A stretch of DNA of 64,000 nt from Actinomyces sp. Marseille-P3109 (GCF_900323545.1 NZ_OOHN01000008.1:1975144-2039143); one strand, 5' to 3'; positions 34,305-44,837 are shown, counted from the stretch's first letter. The notes: generated by a model not told the origin, from the sequence alone. Program-made: numbers and translations.

Positions 34305-35056
34305 GGGTCGAACTGGAGATCTGGCGGCAGGACGGGCCGCAGGCGCAAGGCTTCTTCGAGAGCCACGTAGTGGAGGACGCCGAGCCGCAGATGAGTCTGC
34401 TGGAGCTGCTCGACCGCCTCAACGACCAGATCATCGAGGCCGGCGGTGAGCCGGTGGTCTTCGAGTCGGACTGCCGGGAGGGGGTGTGCGGGGCCTGCGG
34501 CTTCCTCGTCAACGGGGTGCCGCACGGGCCGCTGGACACGACGCCGGCGTGCCGTCAGCACCTGCGGGCCTTCCCCGGGGTGACGCGCTTCCGGCTGGAG
34601 CCGTGGAGGTCAGCGGCCTTCCCGGTCATCCGGGACCTGGCGGTGGACCGGACGGCGCTCGACGAGCTCATCCGGGTGGGCGGGACCGTCGACGTGGCCG
34701 CGGGGACCGCACCGGACGCCGACGACGTCGCCCAGGGATACCTGCAGGCGGAGCGGGCTCTGGACTTCGCCGCCTGCATCGGCTGCGGGGCCTGCGTGGC
34801 GGCCTGCCCGAACGGGGCGGCGGCACTCTTCGCGGGGGCGAAGCTGGCGCACCTGTCGCTCATGCCGGCCGGGCGCATTGAGCGGGGGCGCAGGGCCCGG
34901 GCGATGACGCGGGAGCTCGATGAGCTCTTCGGGCCGTGCTCGGTGTACGGCGAGTGCGTGCCCGCGTGCCCGGCGGGGATCCCGATCGAGGCGATCGCGC
35001 TGCTCAACCGGGAGGTTCTGCGCGCCGGTCTGCGCGGAGCGACCCACGACGACTGA
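34301..35056 (+). CDS. sdhB: Succinate dehydrogenase iron-sulfur subunit
   Basis: This 251-aa electron-transfer subunit has a 2Fe-2S ferredoxin domain (CREGVCGACGFLVNG and a distal Cys in TPACRQH). A C-terminal domain carries CIGCGACVAACPN and CSVYGECVPACPAGIP for the 4Fe-4S and 3Fe-4S clusters. The ATG at 34301 overlaps the sdhA stop. It completes the sdhCAB operon. Confidence 0.95.
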   Translation: MRVELEIWRQDGPQAQGFFESHVVEDAEPQMSLLELLDRLNDQIIEAGGEPVVFESDCREGVCGACGFLVNGVPHGPLDTTPACRQHLRAFPGVTRFRLEPWRSAAFPVIRDLAVDRTALDELIRVGGTVDVAAGTAPDADDVAQGYLQAERALDFAACIGCGACVAACPNGAAALFAGAKLAHLSLMPAGRIERGRRARAMTRELDELFGPCSVYGECVPACPAGIPIEAIALLNREVLRAGLRGATHDD

Positions 35057-35116
35057 CTCTGACCACGCCATCAGGGCCGATGACCGGCCCCAGGCCTCGC
35101 CGGGAGGGGGCGGGGC

Positions 35117-35944
35117 TCAGGATGCGGGCTTGTGGGCGACGAGGGCGATGCCGACCATGTCCTTCTCATAGCGTTTGAAGGTGCGGGCCATCTCCTGGAC
35201 GCGCCGGCGCAGCGCCCTGTCCGCGGCGACGTTGCGCGCGATCCGCAGGAAGCCTCCTACTCCCTCGTCGCGGATGTTGCGTCCGACCTTGAGCAGGGCC
35301 ATGGGGGCGGTGTCGACCCAGTCGACGACGAGCCCGGCGTCCTCCATGAGCTCCTTCCAAGCGGCGGCGGTCATGGGGCGGGCGTTGACGTGGATGGAGC
35401 GGGCCAGGTCGCGGCGCAGCTCGGTGTAGTACTCCTCGTCGATGTCGTCGGGGGTGACGCCGAGCTCGTGGATGGCGTAGCGCCCGCCGGGGCGCAGCAC
35501 GCGGGCGGCCTCGGCGACGATGGCGGCCTTGCCCTTGTCCCCCTGCATGGTAAGCATGGCCTCGCCGACGACGACGTCGGCACTGGCATCATCCAGGCCG
35601 GTGTCGGCGGCCTCGCCCTGGCGGACGGTGCCGAGGTTCCCGACGACGGCGGCCACGCGCCGGGCGGCGTCGGGGTCGCGGTCGATGGCGGTGTAGGAGG
35701 CGGGACCTGCCTTGACGATCTCGGCGGCGGTGCGCCCCAGGCCCGGGGCGAGCTCGACGACGTCGGCGCCGGGCAGGTGGGCGTGGCCGAGCATGGCGGC
35801 GGACAGGGCGGCGCCGCCGGGGCGCAGGACGCGCTTGCCGGCGCGGGCCAGGACCCAGTGGCCGGGTGCGGAGGCAATGGGGCGATCGGCGTAGGGCAGC
35901 GGCAGGTCGGCGGAGGTGGTGGAGTCTGCGGGCTTCTCACTCAT
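35117..35944 (-). CDS. SAM-dependent class I methyltransferase
   Basis: This 275-aa protein has a central Rossmann methyltransferase domain: motif I VVELAPGLGRTAAEI, acidic loop YTAIDRDPDAA, DVVVGEAMLTM and RVLRPGGRYAIHELGV. The substrate is not evident. It is monocistronic and convergent with sdhB. Confidence 0.85.
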   Translation of the reverse strand: MSEKPADSTTSADLPLPYADRPIASAPGHWVLARAGKRVLRPGGAALSAAMLGHAHLPGADVVELAPGLGRTAAEIVKAGPASYTAIDRDPDAARRVAAVVGNLGTVRQGEAADTGLDDASADVVVGEAMLTMQGDKGKAAIVAEAARVLRPGGRYAIHELGVTPDDIDEEYYTELRRDLARSIHVNARPMTAAAWKELMEDAGLVVDWVDTAPMALLKVGRNIRDEGVGGFLRIARNVAADRALRRRVQEMARTFKRYEKDMVGIALVAHKPAS

Positions 35945-35950
35945 GAGGTC

Positions 35951-35956
35951 AGCCTA
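35951..35956 (-). promoter_or_regulatory. -10 element of a probable leaderless promoter (methyltransferase)
   Basis: TAGGCT on the minus strand lies 6 nt before the ATG at 35944. Confidence 0.5.
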
Positions 35957-36140
35957 ACCATAGTGGTTCCACCGCGGGCAGAGTCCGACGTCGATGACTC
36001 GATGACGCCAGTAAGGCTCCTGGAAGGCTCAGGTCTCAGAAGGTGACTGTCGACGCGGCAGCCAAGTTCGGCAGGTACCCGTTGAGTACGACACCGGCAC
36101 CGCGGCCATGAGGTGGGATATCTGCGTCAGTAGCTCTTGA

Positions 36141-36160
36141 CATTGACAGCACTGTCAATG
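36141..36160. promoter_or_regulatory. 20-bp palindromic operator CATTGACAG-CA-CTGTCAATG
   Basis: This perfect 9-bp inverted repeat with a 2-bp spacer overlaps two TTGACA -35-like hexamers (36137-36142 and 36143-36148). It lies 38 nt upstream of the broken MFS gene. It is typical of TetR- or MarR-type repressor sites controlling efflux pumps. Confidence 0.6.
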
Positions 36161-36198
36161 CTTAGCATTGAGGCGCTCTCTGCCGTCTGGAGGATGGT

Positions 36199-36525
36199 AT
36201 GGAACGAAAATTCTCCATACTCGGGTTCACGGTGATGTTCCTGATCGGGTCAGACACCTTCGTCGTCGCGCCGCTGCTGCCATCGCTGGCCAAGGCATTC
36301 GACGTGTCGATGACGCAGAGTGGCTGGTCAGCGTCTAAGCGATCAGGTACGCGCTCACCGGACTGGTGTCCGGGCCGGTCTCGGACCGAGGTAACCGCCG
36401 GATCATCCTTACGCTTGGGATGGTGGTTTTCGCGTTGGCAACAGCAGCCTGCGCAGTTTCCCCGGGGTTCTGGACGATGTTCGCCTTCCGTTTCATCACT
36501 GGCGGTGCAGCAGCACCGCAAGAGT
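36199..36525 (+). pseudogene. Truncated and frameshifted MFS drug/sugar efflux transporter
   Basis: A good ribosome site (GGAGGA 36189-36194) and ATG at 36199 give MERKFSILGFTVMFLIGSDT...LLPSLAKAF, the first helix and loop of an MFS transporter. The frame breaks near 36325, where GGCTGGTC probably lost 4 bases from GGCTGGCTGGTC. Homology then continues in another frame through YALTGLVSGPVSDRGNRR (the MFS loop 2-3 motif), after a TAA at 36336-36338, to MFAFRFITGGAAAPQ and then stops. Only about three of twelve helices remain. Regulatory DNA is intact while the gene is dead, so decay is recent. Confidence 0.8.
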
Positions 36526-36787
36526 ATTATTCATGGGGCTATCAGTCGGTTCCACCTTCCTCCTGTGACGCACGAGCCACCCGGTGTCCACACAGCGGAC
36601 ATGGCCGAGTCCACAGCCGATGCAACCAATGATAATCCTTGAGATTCCGCGGTTCTTGCTTGGACTCCAACCTCCCTGCGGCCTCCATGTCCGCAGCACG
36701 GACACCTGTCGCCGCGGATTCAGCCCCCTCGCGCCGACCACCACGTCAAGCGCCATGAATAATCCTCATAGTGGCCGTCATTCGCGA

Positions 36788-36793
36788 TACGGT
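36788..36793 (+). promoter_or_regulatory. -10 element of a probable leaderless promoter (VOC protein)
   Basis: TACGGT lies 6 nt before the ATG at 36800. Confidence 0.45.
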
Positions 36794-36799
36794 GTCCGC

Positions 36800-37648
36800 A
36801 TGGATCAGCACATCAACCCCGCCATCTGGTGCGACGGCACCGCCGACGAAGCGGCCCGGTTCTACGCCGACGTCTTCCGCGAGGGCTCCATCGTCGAGCA
36901 GGTGCCCGGGCTCGCCGCCACGGTCAGCATCCATGGCTTCCGCCTCTCACTCATCAACGGCGGAGACCAGTACGCCCCGAACCCGTCGATCAGCTGCATC
37001 TTGAACTTCGACCCGCTCCTGTTCGGCGGCGAGGAGCAGGCCCGGGCCTACCTCGATGAGCTCTACGAGCGGCTCTCCGCCGGCGGCGTGCTCATGGAGC
37101 TGGGAGAGTACCCCTTCTCGCCGCGCTACGCCTGGGTCCGCGACCGCTTCGGCATGACCTGGCGGCTCATGCTCACCGACCCTGCCGGCGAGCCGCGTCC
37201 CTTCATCCTGCCCTCCTTCATGTTTGGCGGAACCAACCACGCCAACGCCGAGGAGGCCACTGACGCCTGGATCGCCCTGTTCGACGACGCCCACCGCGGA
37301 GCCCTGCGCCGCTACGAGGAGGGTGGGCCGATGGAGGCGGGCACCATCATGTTCACCGACTTCACGCTGCGCGGCACCTGGATGGCGGCCATGGACTCGG
37401 GGGCCTTCCACGACTTCACCTTCACGCCCGGGGTCTCCATGATCGTCTCCTGCCGGGACCAGGAGGAGATCGACCGCTACTGGACGGGACTGTCAGCCGT
37501 GCCCGAGGCCGAGCGCTGCGGCTGGTGCGTCGACCGCTGGGGCGTCTCCTGGCAGGTCGTCCCCCACAACATCGCCGAGCTCATGGCCGACGCCGCCGTG
37601 CGCGATAAGATCCTGCAGATGGGCAAGATCGAGCTGAACCGGCTGTAG
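36800..37648 (+). CDS. Two-domain VOC/PhnB-like protein
   Basis: The product (282 aa) has two successive glyoxalase-fold domains of the PhnB/'3-demethylubiquinone methyltransferase-like' type. The first (residues ~3-120) begins NPAIWCDGTADEAARFYADV and ends DRFGMTWRLMLTDP. The second (~140-275) has TIMFTDFTLRGTWMAAMDSG and ends DRWGVSWQVVPHNIAELM. Despite the family name, there is no methyltransferase domain. Function is unknown; related proteins bind metals or small ligands. It is a single-gene unit. Confidence 0.82.
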   Translation: MDQHINPAIWCDGTADEAARFYADVFREGSIVEQVPGLAATVSIHGFRLSLINGGDQYAPNPSISCILNFDPLLFGGEEQARAYLDELYERLSAGGVLMELGEYPFSPRYAWVRDRFGMTWRLMLTDPAGEPRPFILPSFMFGGTNHANAEEATDAWIALFDDAHRGALRRYEEGGPMEAGTIMFTDFTLRGTWMAAMDSGAFHDFTFTPGVSMIVSCRDQEEIDRYWTGLSAVPEAERCGWCVDRWGVSWQVVPHNIAELMADAAVRDKILQMGKIELNRL

Positions 37649-37795
37649 CCCACCGAGCTCATCATGCCGTCGAGGCGATAGCCTGGCGGCTGCGGTCGAC
37701 CAGCGGGCCACGATCATCCACTCAGCCGTTCACGCCTTCGTCGCGTGAGCGTCCACAGGCTGACCGGTAGGAAGCGCTGACAACCTTGAGAGGGC

Positions 37796-38710
37796 GTGGC
37801 TGGCGTGGACATCGCAACGCTGCTGAACGAGCACTCGATCGACCTGCCCAGATACTCGGAGGTCTCAATCGAATCGGGCCGGGCTCCCATCACGCTGTCC
37901 ATCTGGGAGGCGGAGCAGGACGCGGCGCCGACGGTCGTGTTCGTCCCGGGAACCATGACCCACCCCCTGTTCTACAGCCCCTTCCTGGACGCGGTCAGCC
38001 GGCACGGCTACCACGTGGTCGGCGTCCACCCGCTGTCTCATGGGCGCAGCCCCCGGGTCATCCACCGGTTCACCCTCGACGACATGATCGGAAACGTCCG
38101 GGACGCGGTGGGCTATGCCTGCGCCCGTTTCCGCGGCGCCGTCGGGCTGATGGGGTCGAGCCAGGGCGGCATCCTCACCCTGCTGGCCGCCGGCGGCGAG
38201 CACCGCATCCGAGCCGCCTTTCCGCACAACGTCCTGTTCACGCCCTTGCGAGAATCCCTGTCGGTCACCCGCTTCCCCAACGCGCTCGGCGTTGCGTACC
38301 CGGCGATCCGGCGGATCATCGCCGTCGCCGGCCGAGTGCTGCCCGGACTGCAGGTGCCGATGAGTTTCTACCTCGACGTCAACAAGGTCTTCTCGGAGCG
38401 GGAGTGGCGCGATGAGTTCTACCGGGACCCCCTGGGACGCACTGCCTACCCAGTGAGCTTCCTGTCCAGCCTGTTCGCGACCGATATGTCGGTCCTCGTC
38501 GACGGCAGCATCGCCTGCCCGGTGGTGGCGTTCGTGTCGACGGGTGACCCCCTGTTCACCCTCGGCTACAGCCGCTTGGTCTACGAGCGACTGGTGGCGC
38601 CCCAGAAGCGGCTGATCGAGTTGCCCGCCAGTCACCACCTGATTCTCAACGAGCGGGCTGAGCACGTCACCCCGACGATGCTGGCCGCCCTGGATGACTA
38701 CCTCAGGTAG
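37796..38710 (+). CDS. Alpha/beta hydrolase
   Basis: This 304-aa alpha/beta-hydrolase-fold protein has an oxyanion loop near VFVPGTMTHPLFYSPFL, the nucleophile Ser in LMGSSQGGILTLLA, the acid Asp in FVSTGDPLF and the His in LPASHHLILNE. The start is taken as the GTG at 37796 with GAGAGGG just upstream; the GTG at 37805 is also possible. The substrate is unknown. It ends before a strong terminator. Confidence 0.82.
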   Translation: MAGVDIATLLNEHSIDLPRYSEVSIESGRAPITLSIWEAEQDAAPTVVFVPGTMTHPLFYSPFLDAVSRHGYHVVGVHPLSHGRSPRVIHRFTLDDMIGNVRDAVGYACARFRGAVGLMGSSQGGILTLLAAGGEHRIRAAFPHNVLFTPLRESLSVTRFPNALGVAYPAIRRIIAVAGRVLPGLQVPMSFYLDVNKVFSEREWRDEFYRDPLGRTAYPVSFLSSLFATDMSVLVDGSIACPVVAFVSTGDPLFTLGYSRLVYERLVAPQKRLIELPASHHLILNERAEHVTPTMLAALDDYLR

Positions 38711-38835
38711 CCCGGACGCTTCCCTCAAACAGCCGCAGGGGCTCTCGGCGGCATCGGCGGCAACCAGTGACTCATCCATGCGATGAGGACGCGTCGGCAT
38801 CTCCTTGATCTGATCGACTGATGCCCAACCGACCA

Positions 38836-38869
38836 GGGGTGTCCGCTCCAGCTCTGGAACGGACACCCC
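38836..38869. terminator. Bidirectional stem-loop terminator between the hydrolase gene and gltA
   Basis: GGGGTGTCCG (38836-38845) pairs with CGGACACCCC (38860-38869), and an inner TCCAG/CTGGA stem extends the hairpin to about 15 bp with one mismatch. It lies between convergent genes. Confidence 0.85.
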
Positions 38870-38888
38870 CGATTCGGTAGATCGCCTT

Positions 38889-40316
<1,428 letters not shown>

Positions 40317-40577
40317 CATCTCTCCTGGGGCTCGGGGCCGCGCGCATCGCGACGGCGAGGCCTGGGTCCACGGGGCGGTCCTGTGGATCCTGCGCACACT
40401 GTACGGGGTGCGCTGTCACGGCGTCGTCTCATTGGCCCGACTCACAGCTCACCAAGGTCACCCGCCCCAGCCGGCACCCTGTCTCCCGATGCTTCTCGAT
40501 CAATTCATCAATCCCAACGTCGGCCAATGAACTCATCGAATCGCTGGTCGCCGCTGATCCGGCTAACTGTTCTGATC

Positions 40578-41702
40578 TCAGCCGGCGAAGAGGGCGGCGG
40601 CCTCAGGTGAGCGCAGGCGCGCGGCGGCGGCCTCCACGCGCTCGTCGGTGTCGGTCAGGCTCATGCGCACCCGCCCGGCCCCGGCCTCGCCGTAGAAGTC
40701 GCCGGGGGCCACGACGATCCCCAGCTCGGCGAAGGCCCCCACGAGGTCGTAGGCGCTCATCGACTCGGGTCCCTTGAGCCACAGGTACAGGCCGGCCACG
40801 GAGGCCGGGTCGTTGACGAGCCCGGCGGCGGCGGTCGCCTCGATGAGTGCCTCACGGCGCTCCCGGTAGACCTCCTTCTGCACCTCTGTATGCGCCTCGT
40901 CCCCGAGGGCGGCCACGAGGGCGGCCTGGACCGGCGTCGGCACAAGCATCCCGGTGTGCTTGCGCACCTCGGTGACCGCGCCCACGAGCCCGGCGTCCCC
41001 GGCGAGGAAGGCCGCCCGGTAGCCGGCGAGGTTGGACTGCTTGGACAGGGAGTACAGGGCGAGCAGACCGGTCCGGCCCGCTGATCCCCCGACGCGAGGG
41101 TCCAGGAGGCTCGGGATCGGTTCGGCGTCCCACGGCGCTTCCCAGGCGAGCTCGGCATAGCACTCGTCGGAGATGACGATCGCGCCGCGCCCCCTGGCCC
41201 AGGCGACGATCCGGGCCAGCTGCTCGGCGTCCAGGACGTGGCCGTCAGGATTGCCGGGGCTGTTGAGCCAGACGATGGCCACCCGCGCGTCGTCGGCGAC
41301 GTCCCAGGTGGTGGGGTCGGCGTCGGTGTCCACGGGGACCGGGGTCGCACCCACGAGGCGAGCTCCGACGTCGTAGGTGGGGTAGGCGGCCCGCGGGTGC
41401 AGGACGAGGTCGCCCGGGCCCGCGCCCAGGTGCAGCGGCAGGAGGGCCACGGACTCCTTGGAGCCGATCGTGGGGATGACCTCGTTGTCGCTCAGGCCGG
41501 CCACGCCTCGGCGGCGCTCCATCCACTCGATGATGGCGGCGCGCACCACGGGGGCGCCGACCGCCGTCGGGTAGCCGGGGGCGTTGGCGGCCGCGGACAG
41601 AGCGGTCCGGGCGATCTCGGGGGTGGGGTCGACGGGCGTGCCCACGGCGAGGTCGACGACGCCGTCGGGGTGTTCGGCGGCGCGCTCCCGGTAGCTTTCC
41701 AC
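40578..41702 (-). CDS. dapC: N-succinyldiaminopimelate aminotransferase (N-terminus merged with ferredoxin gene)
   Basis: This PLP-dependent class I aminotransferase (374 aa from the GTG at 41702) acts in DAP/lysine synthesis. Landmarks are VDLAVGTPVDPTPEIA, NSPGNPDGHVLDAEQL, ISDECYAELAWE, and the PLP lysine in LYSLSKQSNLAGYRAAF. Related proteins start with about 15 more residues (LPDFPWD-like) before the helix SYRERAAEHPDGV; here that segment and a proper ribosome site are missing. The frame instead overlaps the 3' end of the upstream ferredoxin gene, shifted by one base. A small deletion may have removed the ferredoxin stop and the dapC start, or translation may be coupled in an unusual way. 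Confidence 0.8.
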   Translation of the reverse strand: MESYRERAAEHPDGVVDLAVGTPVDPTPEIARTALSAAANAPGYPTAVGAPVVRAAIIEWMERRRGVAGLSDNEVIPTIGSKESVALLPLHLGAGPGDLVLHPRAAYPTYDVGARLVGATPVPVDTDADPTTWDVADDARVAIVWLNSPGNPDGHVLDAEQLARIVAWARGRGAIVISDECYAELAWEAPWDAEPIPSLLDPRVGGSAGRTGLLALYSLSKQSNLAGYRAAFLAGDAGLVGAVTEVRKHTGMLVPTPVQAALVAALGDEAHTEVQKEVYRERREALIEATAAAGLVNDPASVAGLYLWLKGPESMSAYDLVGAFAELGIVVAPGDFYGEAGAGRVRMSLTDTDERVEAAAARLRSPEAAALFAG

Positions 41703-42028
41703 TCCTCGTTCTGCGGGGGCAGGGCGGCGATCATGGGATCGTCGTAGTCCAGGGCACCGGTCCTCTGGGCACCACCGGGCGACCCCAGCCCCTTGAGCTC
41801 GAAGAAGTCGATGTTGGCGCGGGTGTAGTCCTCCCACTCCTCGGGAACATCGTCCTCGTAGAAGATCGCCTCGGTGGGGCAGACGGGCTCGCAGGCCCCG
41901 CAGTCGACGCACTCGTCGGCGTTGATGTAGAGGCTGCGTTCGCCCTCGTAGATGCAGTCGACGGGACACTCATCGACGCAGGCACGGTCCTTGACGTCGA
42001 CGCAGGGCTGGGCAATGACGTATGTCAT
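41492..42028 (-). CDS. fdxA: 7Fe/8Fe ferredoxin with an aberrant read-through C-terminus
   Basis: The first ~107 residues are a standard actinobacterial ferredoxin: MTYVIAQPCVDVKDRACVDE with the first Cys set, CIYEGERSLYINADECVDCG, ACEPVCPTEAIFYEDDVPEE, and ending near DDPMIAALPPQNEEW. Family members stop about there. Here no stop occurs, and the frame runs another ~70 residues (to 41492) through DNA that codes for DapC in a different frame, giving a Pro/Ser/Thr-rich tail without homology. The start ATG at 42028 is firm by homology; AAAGGAC lies ~11 nt upstream. The natural end is near 41700. Confidence 0.82.
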   Translation of the reverse strand: MTYVIAQPCVDVKDRACVDECPVDCIYEGERSLYINADECVDCGACEPVCPTEAIFYEDDVPEEWEDYTRANIDFFELKGLGSPGGAQRTGALDYDDPMIAALPPQNEEWKATGSAPPNTPTASSTSPWARPSTPPPRSPGPLCPRPPTPPATRRRSAPPWCAPPSSSGWSAAEAWPA

Positions 42029-42302
42029 AGCAGCAGTGTCCTTTCTTCTCCGGGGAACCTCCCGCGCGGGTGGGCGGGGTCGGAGCAAGTATCGTCCTCC
42101 AGGGCCCATCGACCCAAGCGGTAGAAGAGTGGCCGTCAGCACGCGGAAAACTCGGGGTTGTCGCGCCGCGATTACGTCACTGCCCCGGCACGAATGTCGT
42201 AGGTAACACCAATCCTGGACGCCGGCCCGTCCAGCGCCACCAGAGCGACCAAGCGCACCCACTTTGCCGGAAGGCGTTCAGGGAACGACTCGGACGTCCG
42301 CG

Positions 42303-44822
42303 TCAGGAGCAGACGATGTTGTTGTCCGCGGCGTACTGAGTGGTGAGGACGTCGTCGGGCAGGGCCTTGCCATCGTGCTTGCGGGTGCGGGTGACGGTGA
42401 TGTCGAAGCCGGGGTTACCGCCCGAGTAGGGCTCGCAGCCGGGGCCCGATTTGCGCTCGGTGGTCACCGGTCGGAAGTTGAATCGGTCCGAGGACGTAAT
42501 CGAGACGTCGTAGTACTTGGTTGACCACATCCGCACGTGGATCTGCTCACCATCCAGCCACGCCTGGACCAGCACCGCGTTGGAGGTGGAGTTCGTGAAC
42601 TTCACGTCGAGCCTGCCGGTCCACAGGGTCGCCTCGCGCCCGGCCGGGTAGCGGTCGAAGTAGTACTGGTGGGCGTGGTGCTCGGTGTCGTCCATGCCGG
42701 CCTCGAAACCGGCGTTGAAGACGGTGGTGGCCACCTGGCTCAGTCCGCCGCCCAGGGAGTCGACGTGCTGGCCGTTGGAGATGACGCCGGCGTCGGCGAA
42801 TCCGTGAGCGTAGTCGACCTCGCCGAGGGTCTGCTCCAGGGAGAAGACCTCACCGGGCTTGACCACGGTGCCGTTGACGAGCTCGGCGCCGCGGGTGAGG
42901 TTCTGGGTGCGCGGCGCATCCCCGCTGTTGTAGGGAGTGGCGTACTCGCCGATCGGCTCACCGATGCCCCATTCGTTCTGCGGGGTGGTCACCGTCGGCT
43001 CGGCGACGACCATCGGCAGGGCCACGGTGCGCCCGGCGGCGTCGGTGGCGGAGGTGCCCGCCTTGAGCAGGCTCGCGGACAGGGCCGCGGTGTCGATGAC
43101 GTTGCCCTGAGCGGAGGGGACGTACTGCGGGCGGGCCCCGGGGGCTCCGTCGGCGGAGCCGTCGATCTTCCAGGTGGCGTTCTGGGCAGGGGTCTCGACC
43201 TGGCCGATCCTGGCGACGACGGCGTCGTGCAGTACGGTCGGGTCGAAGACGGCGCTCAGCGTGCCGCCCTCCGAGGAGATCCGCAGCATGCCGGCGGTGT
43301 CCTGGGGCGAGAAGGCCGCGGCAGCACCGGTGGCCTTACCCTGCGTGTTGGCACCGGCGCTGTCGACCGTCAGCCCGCTGGAGAGCAGCGGCGTGAGCGT
43401 GCCGTCCACGAACGTCGTGGCCTCCTCGTCGGTGATGGCGGGGACCGCGGTGCCCTCGGGCATGGCGATGTTCTGCTTGCCCAGAGGCCAGGAGCCGGTG
43501 AGCTGCTTGAGGGAGGCGTCGACGTCGAGGCCGACGCCGTTGCTCGCGGGCGTGGTGACCGGCTTGGTGCCCTCCAGGGTCACGGTGGCGGAGACCGCGC
43601 CGTTGGCCATCGTGTCGACCCGGTCCTCCAGGGCACCGCGCATAGCGGTGGCATCGACCCGGATGACGGCGTCGGTGCGCTGGCCGCCCAGGCGCTGGGC
43701 CAGGGTGAGGGGGTTGAGAGTGAAGCCGGTGAGCCGCTTGACCGAGGCGTCGGTGTCGACCGAGACGCCCGAGCTGGCGGGCACGAGCTCGGAGCTGCCC
43801 TGCCCCACGGTGAGGGTCACCGGCTGGGCGAGCTGGTCGCCGACGCCCTTGCTGATAAGGTCCTGAGCCTCCTTCGGGCTCAGGCCGGAGACGTCGACGC
43901 CGGAGACACTGGTTCCCGAGGCGATGTGCTGGGTGGTCCACCAGGCGATGCCGCCCCAGGCCAGCAGCAGGGCCGCGGCACCGGCGGCGCAGGCGGCGGG
44001 GATGAGACGCCGACGGCGTGAGGTCGCCTGTGCAGCGGTCGGTCCGCCGGCCGCCTTGTCGGTTCTCGTGTCGGCCCTCCCGGCCTGAGCAGCCCCGGCG
44101 GCGACGGGCTCGGAGAGAGCATCCGGGAAGGCCGCCGCAGCCACCGGCTCGTGGTGGACGCCGGTGGGCTCGGTCGATGCTCCCGCGGTCTCCTCGTCCA
44201 CGGCTGCGGACGCTGCTGCTCCGGCGGCGCCCTGCTGAGGCGCGGAGGGGGACTGCTCAGTGGCCGGGCTCCTCGGCGCGATCGACGGCGGCATAGTGTC
44301 GGCGTCGGGGCTCCATGCCGTGCGCCCACCGGGCTCGGCGGCGCCCGAGGTGTCGGCGGCGGCATCAGCGCCGGCCAGGTCGTATGGCGAGAGGGCCTCA
44401 GCCGGGGTGGCGCCCTCGTCGAGGGCGCGCACCGTTGCGGGCGTCGCCACCGGCTCCACGACCACTGGTTCAGCGACGGCCGGATCAACGTCGCCGAAAC
44501 CGGCCGACTCATCGGCAGGGACCGCACTCGAGCTCTGGCCGGCAGCCTCGGCGGTGGTCCCGGCAAGGGACTCGGAGGCGCCCTGAGGCTCCTCGGCCGG
44601 GTCTTCCGTGCCGTCGTCGTCACCCTCGAGGTTGAGGGCCGGGGTGCCGCCGGGCTCCTCGGCCTCGGTGGGAGAGGCAGTGGCGCCGTGGTGCTGCTTG
44701 GCCTGCTCCGCAGCCGGCTCGGCGCTGGGCGGCTGACCCGAATCGACGGACTCGACGAGCTCAGCGGCGTCGGTAGCGGCAGTGGAGACAGACTTCCCCT
44801 CGCGGTTCAGGGACTGGCTCAT
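42303..44822 (-). CDS. VanW-family membrane protein with YoaR-like repeats
   Basis: The product is 839 aa. Residues 1 to ~270 are a Pro/Ala/Glu/Thr-rich, probably disordered cytoplasmic region. One transmembrane helix follows (AACAAGAAALLLAWGGIAWW). Outside the membrane come putative peptidoglycan-binding repeats of the YoaR/PG_binding_4 type (SGVDVSGLSPKEAQDLI and a second copy). The C-terminal VanW domain has TPYNSGDAPRTQNLTRGAEL, GEVFSLEQTLGEVDYAHGFA and GGGLSQVATTVFNAGFEAGM. VanW proteins accompany some glycopeptide-resistance clusters, but most, as here, are stand-alone envelope proteins of unknown role. GAGGAA precedes the ATG. It lies 15 bp after typA and is probably co-transcribed. 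Confidence 0.87.
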   Translation of the reverse strand: MSQSLNREGKSVSTAATDAAELVESVDSGQPPSAEPAAEQAKQHHGATASPTEAEEPGGTPALNLEGDDDGTEDPAEEPQGASESLAGTTAEAAGQSSSAVPADESAGFGDVDPAVAEPVVVEPVATPATVRALDEGATPAEALSPYDLAGADAAADTSGAAEPGGRTAWSPDADTMPPSIAPRSPATEQSPSAPQQGAAGAAASAAVDEETAGASTEPTGVHHEPVAAAAFPDALSEPVAAGAAQAGRADTRTDKAAGGPTAAQATSRRRRLIPAACAAGAAALLLAWGGIAWWTTQHIASGTSVSGVDVSGLSPKEAQDLISKGVGDQLAQPVTLTVGQGSSELVPASSGVSVDTDASVKRLTGFTLNPLTLAQRLGGQRTDAVIRVDATAMRGALEDRVDTMANGAVSATVTLEGTKPVTTPASNGVGLDVDASLKQLTGSWPLGKQNIAMPEGTAVPAITDEEATTFVDGTLTPLLSSGLTVDSAGANTQGKATGAAAAFSPQDTAGMLRISSEGGTLSAVFDPTVLHDAVVARIGQVETPAQNATWKIDGSADGAPGARPQYVPSAQGNVIDTAALSASLLKAGTSATDAAGRTVALPMVVAEPTVTTPQNEWGIGEPIGEYATPYNSGDAPRTQNLTRGAELVNGTVVKPGEVFSLEQTLGEVDYAHGFADAGVISNGQHVDSLGGGLSQVATTVFNAGFEAGMDDTEHHAHQYYFDRYPAGREATLWTGRLDVKFTNSTSNAVLVQAWLDGEQIHVRMWSTKYYDVSITSSDRFNFRPVTTERKSGPGCEPYSGGNPGFDITVTRTRKHDGKALPDDVLTTQYAADNNIVCS

Positions 44823-44837
44823 GGGTGATGGTTCCTC

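Noticed and set aside
42029..42302. Possible tRNA or small RNA between ferredoxin and the VanW gene
   Set aside because: I could not fold a cloverleaf or find a T-loop consensus; it looks like an ordinary upstream region.
42537..44021. 494-codon plus-strand frame opposite the VanW gene
   Set aside because: Gly/Val/Asp-rich shadow of the minus-strand gene.
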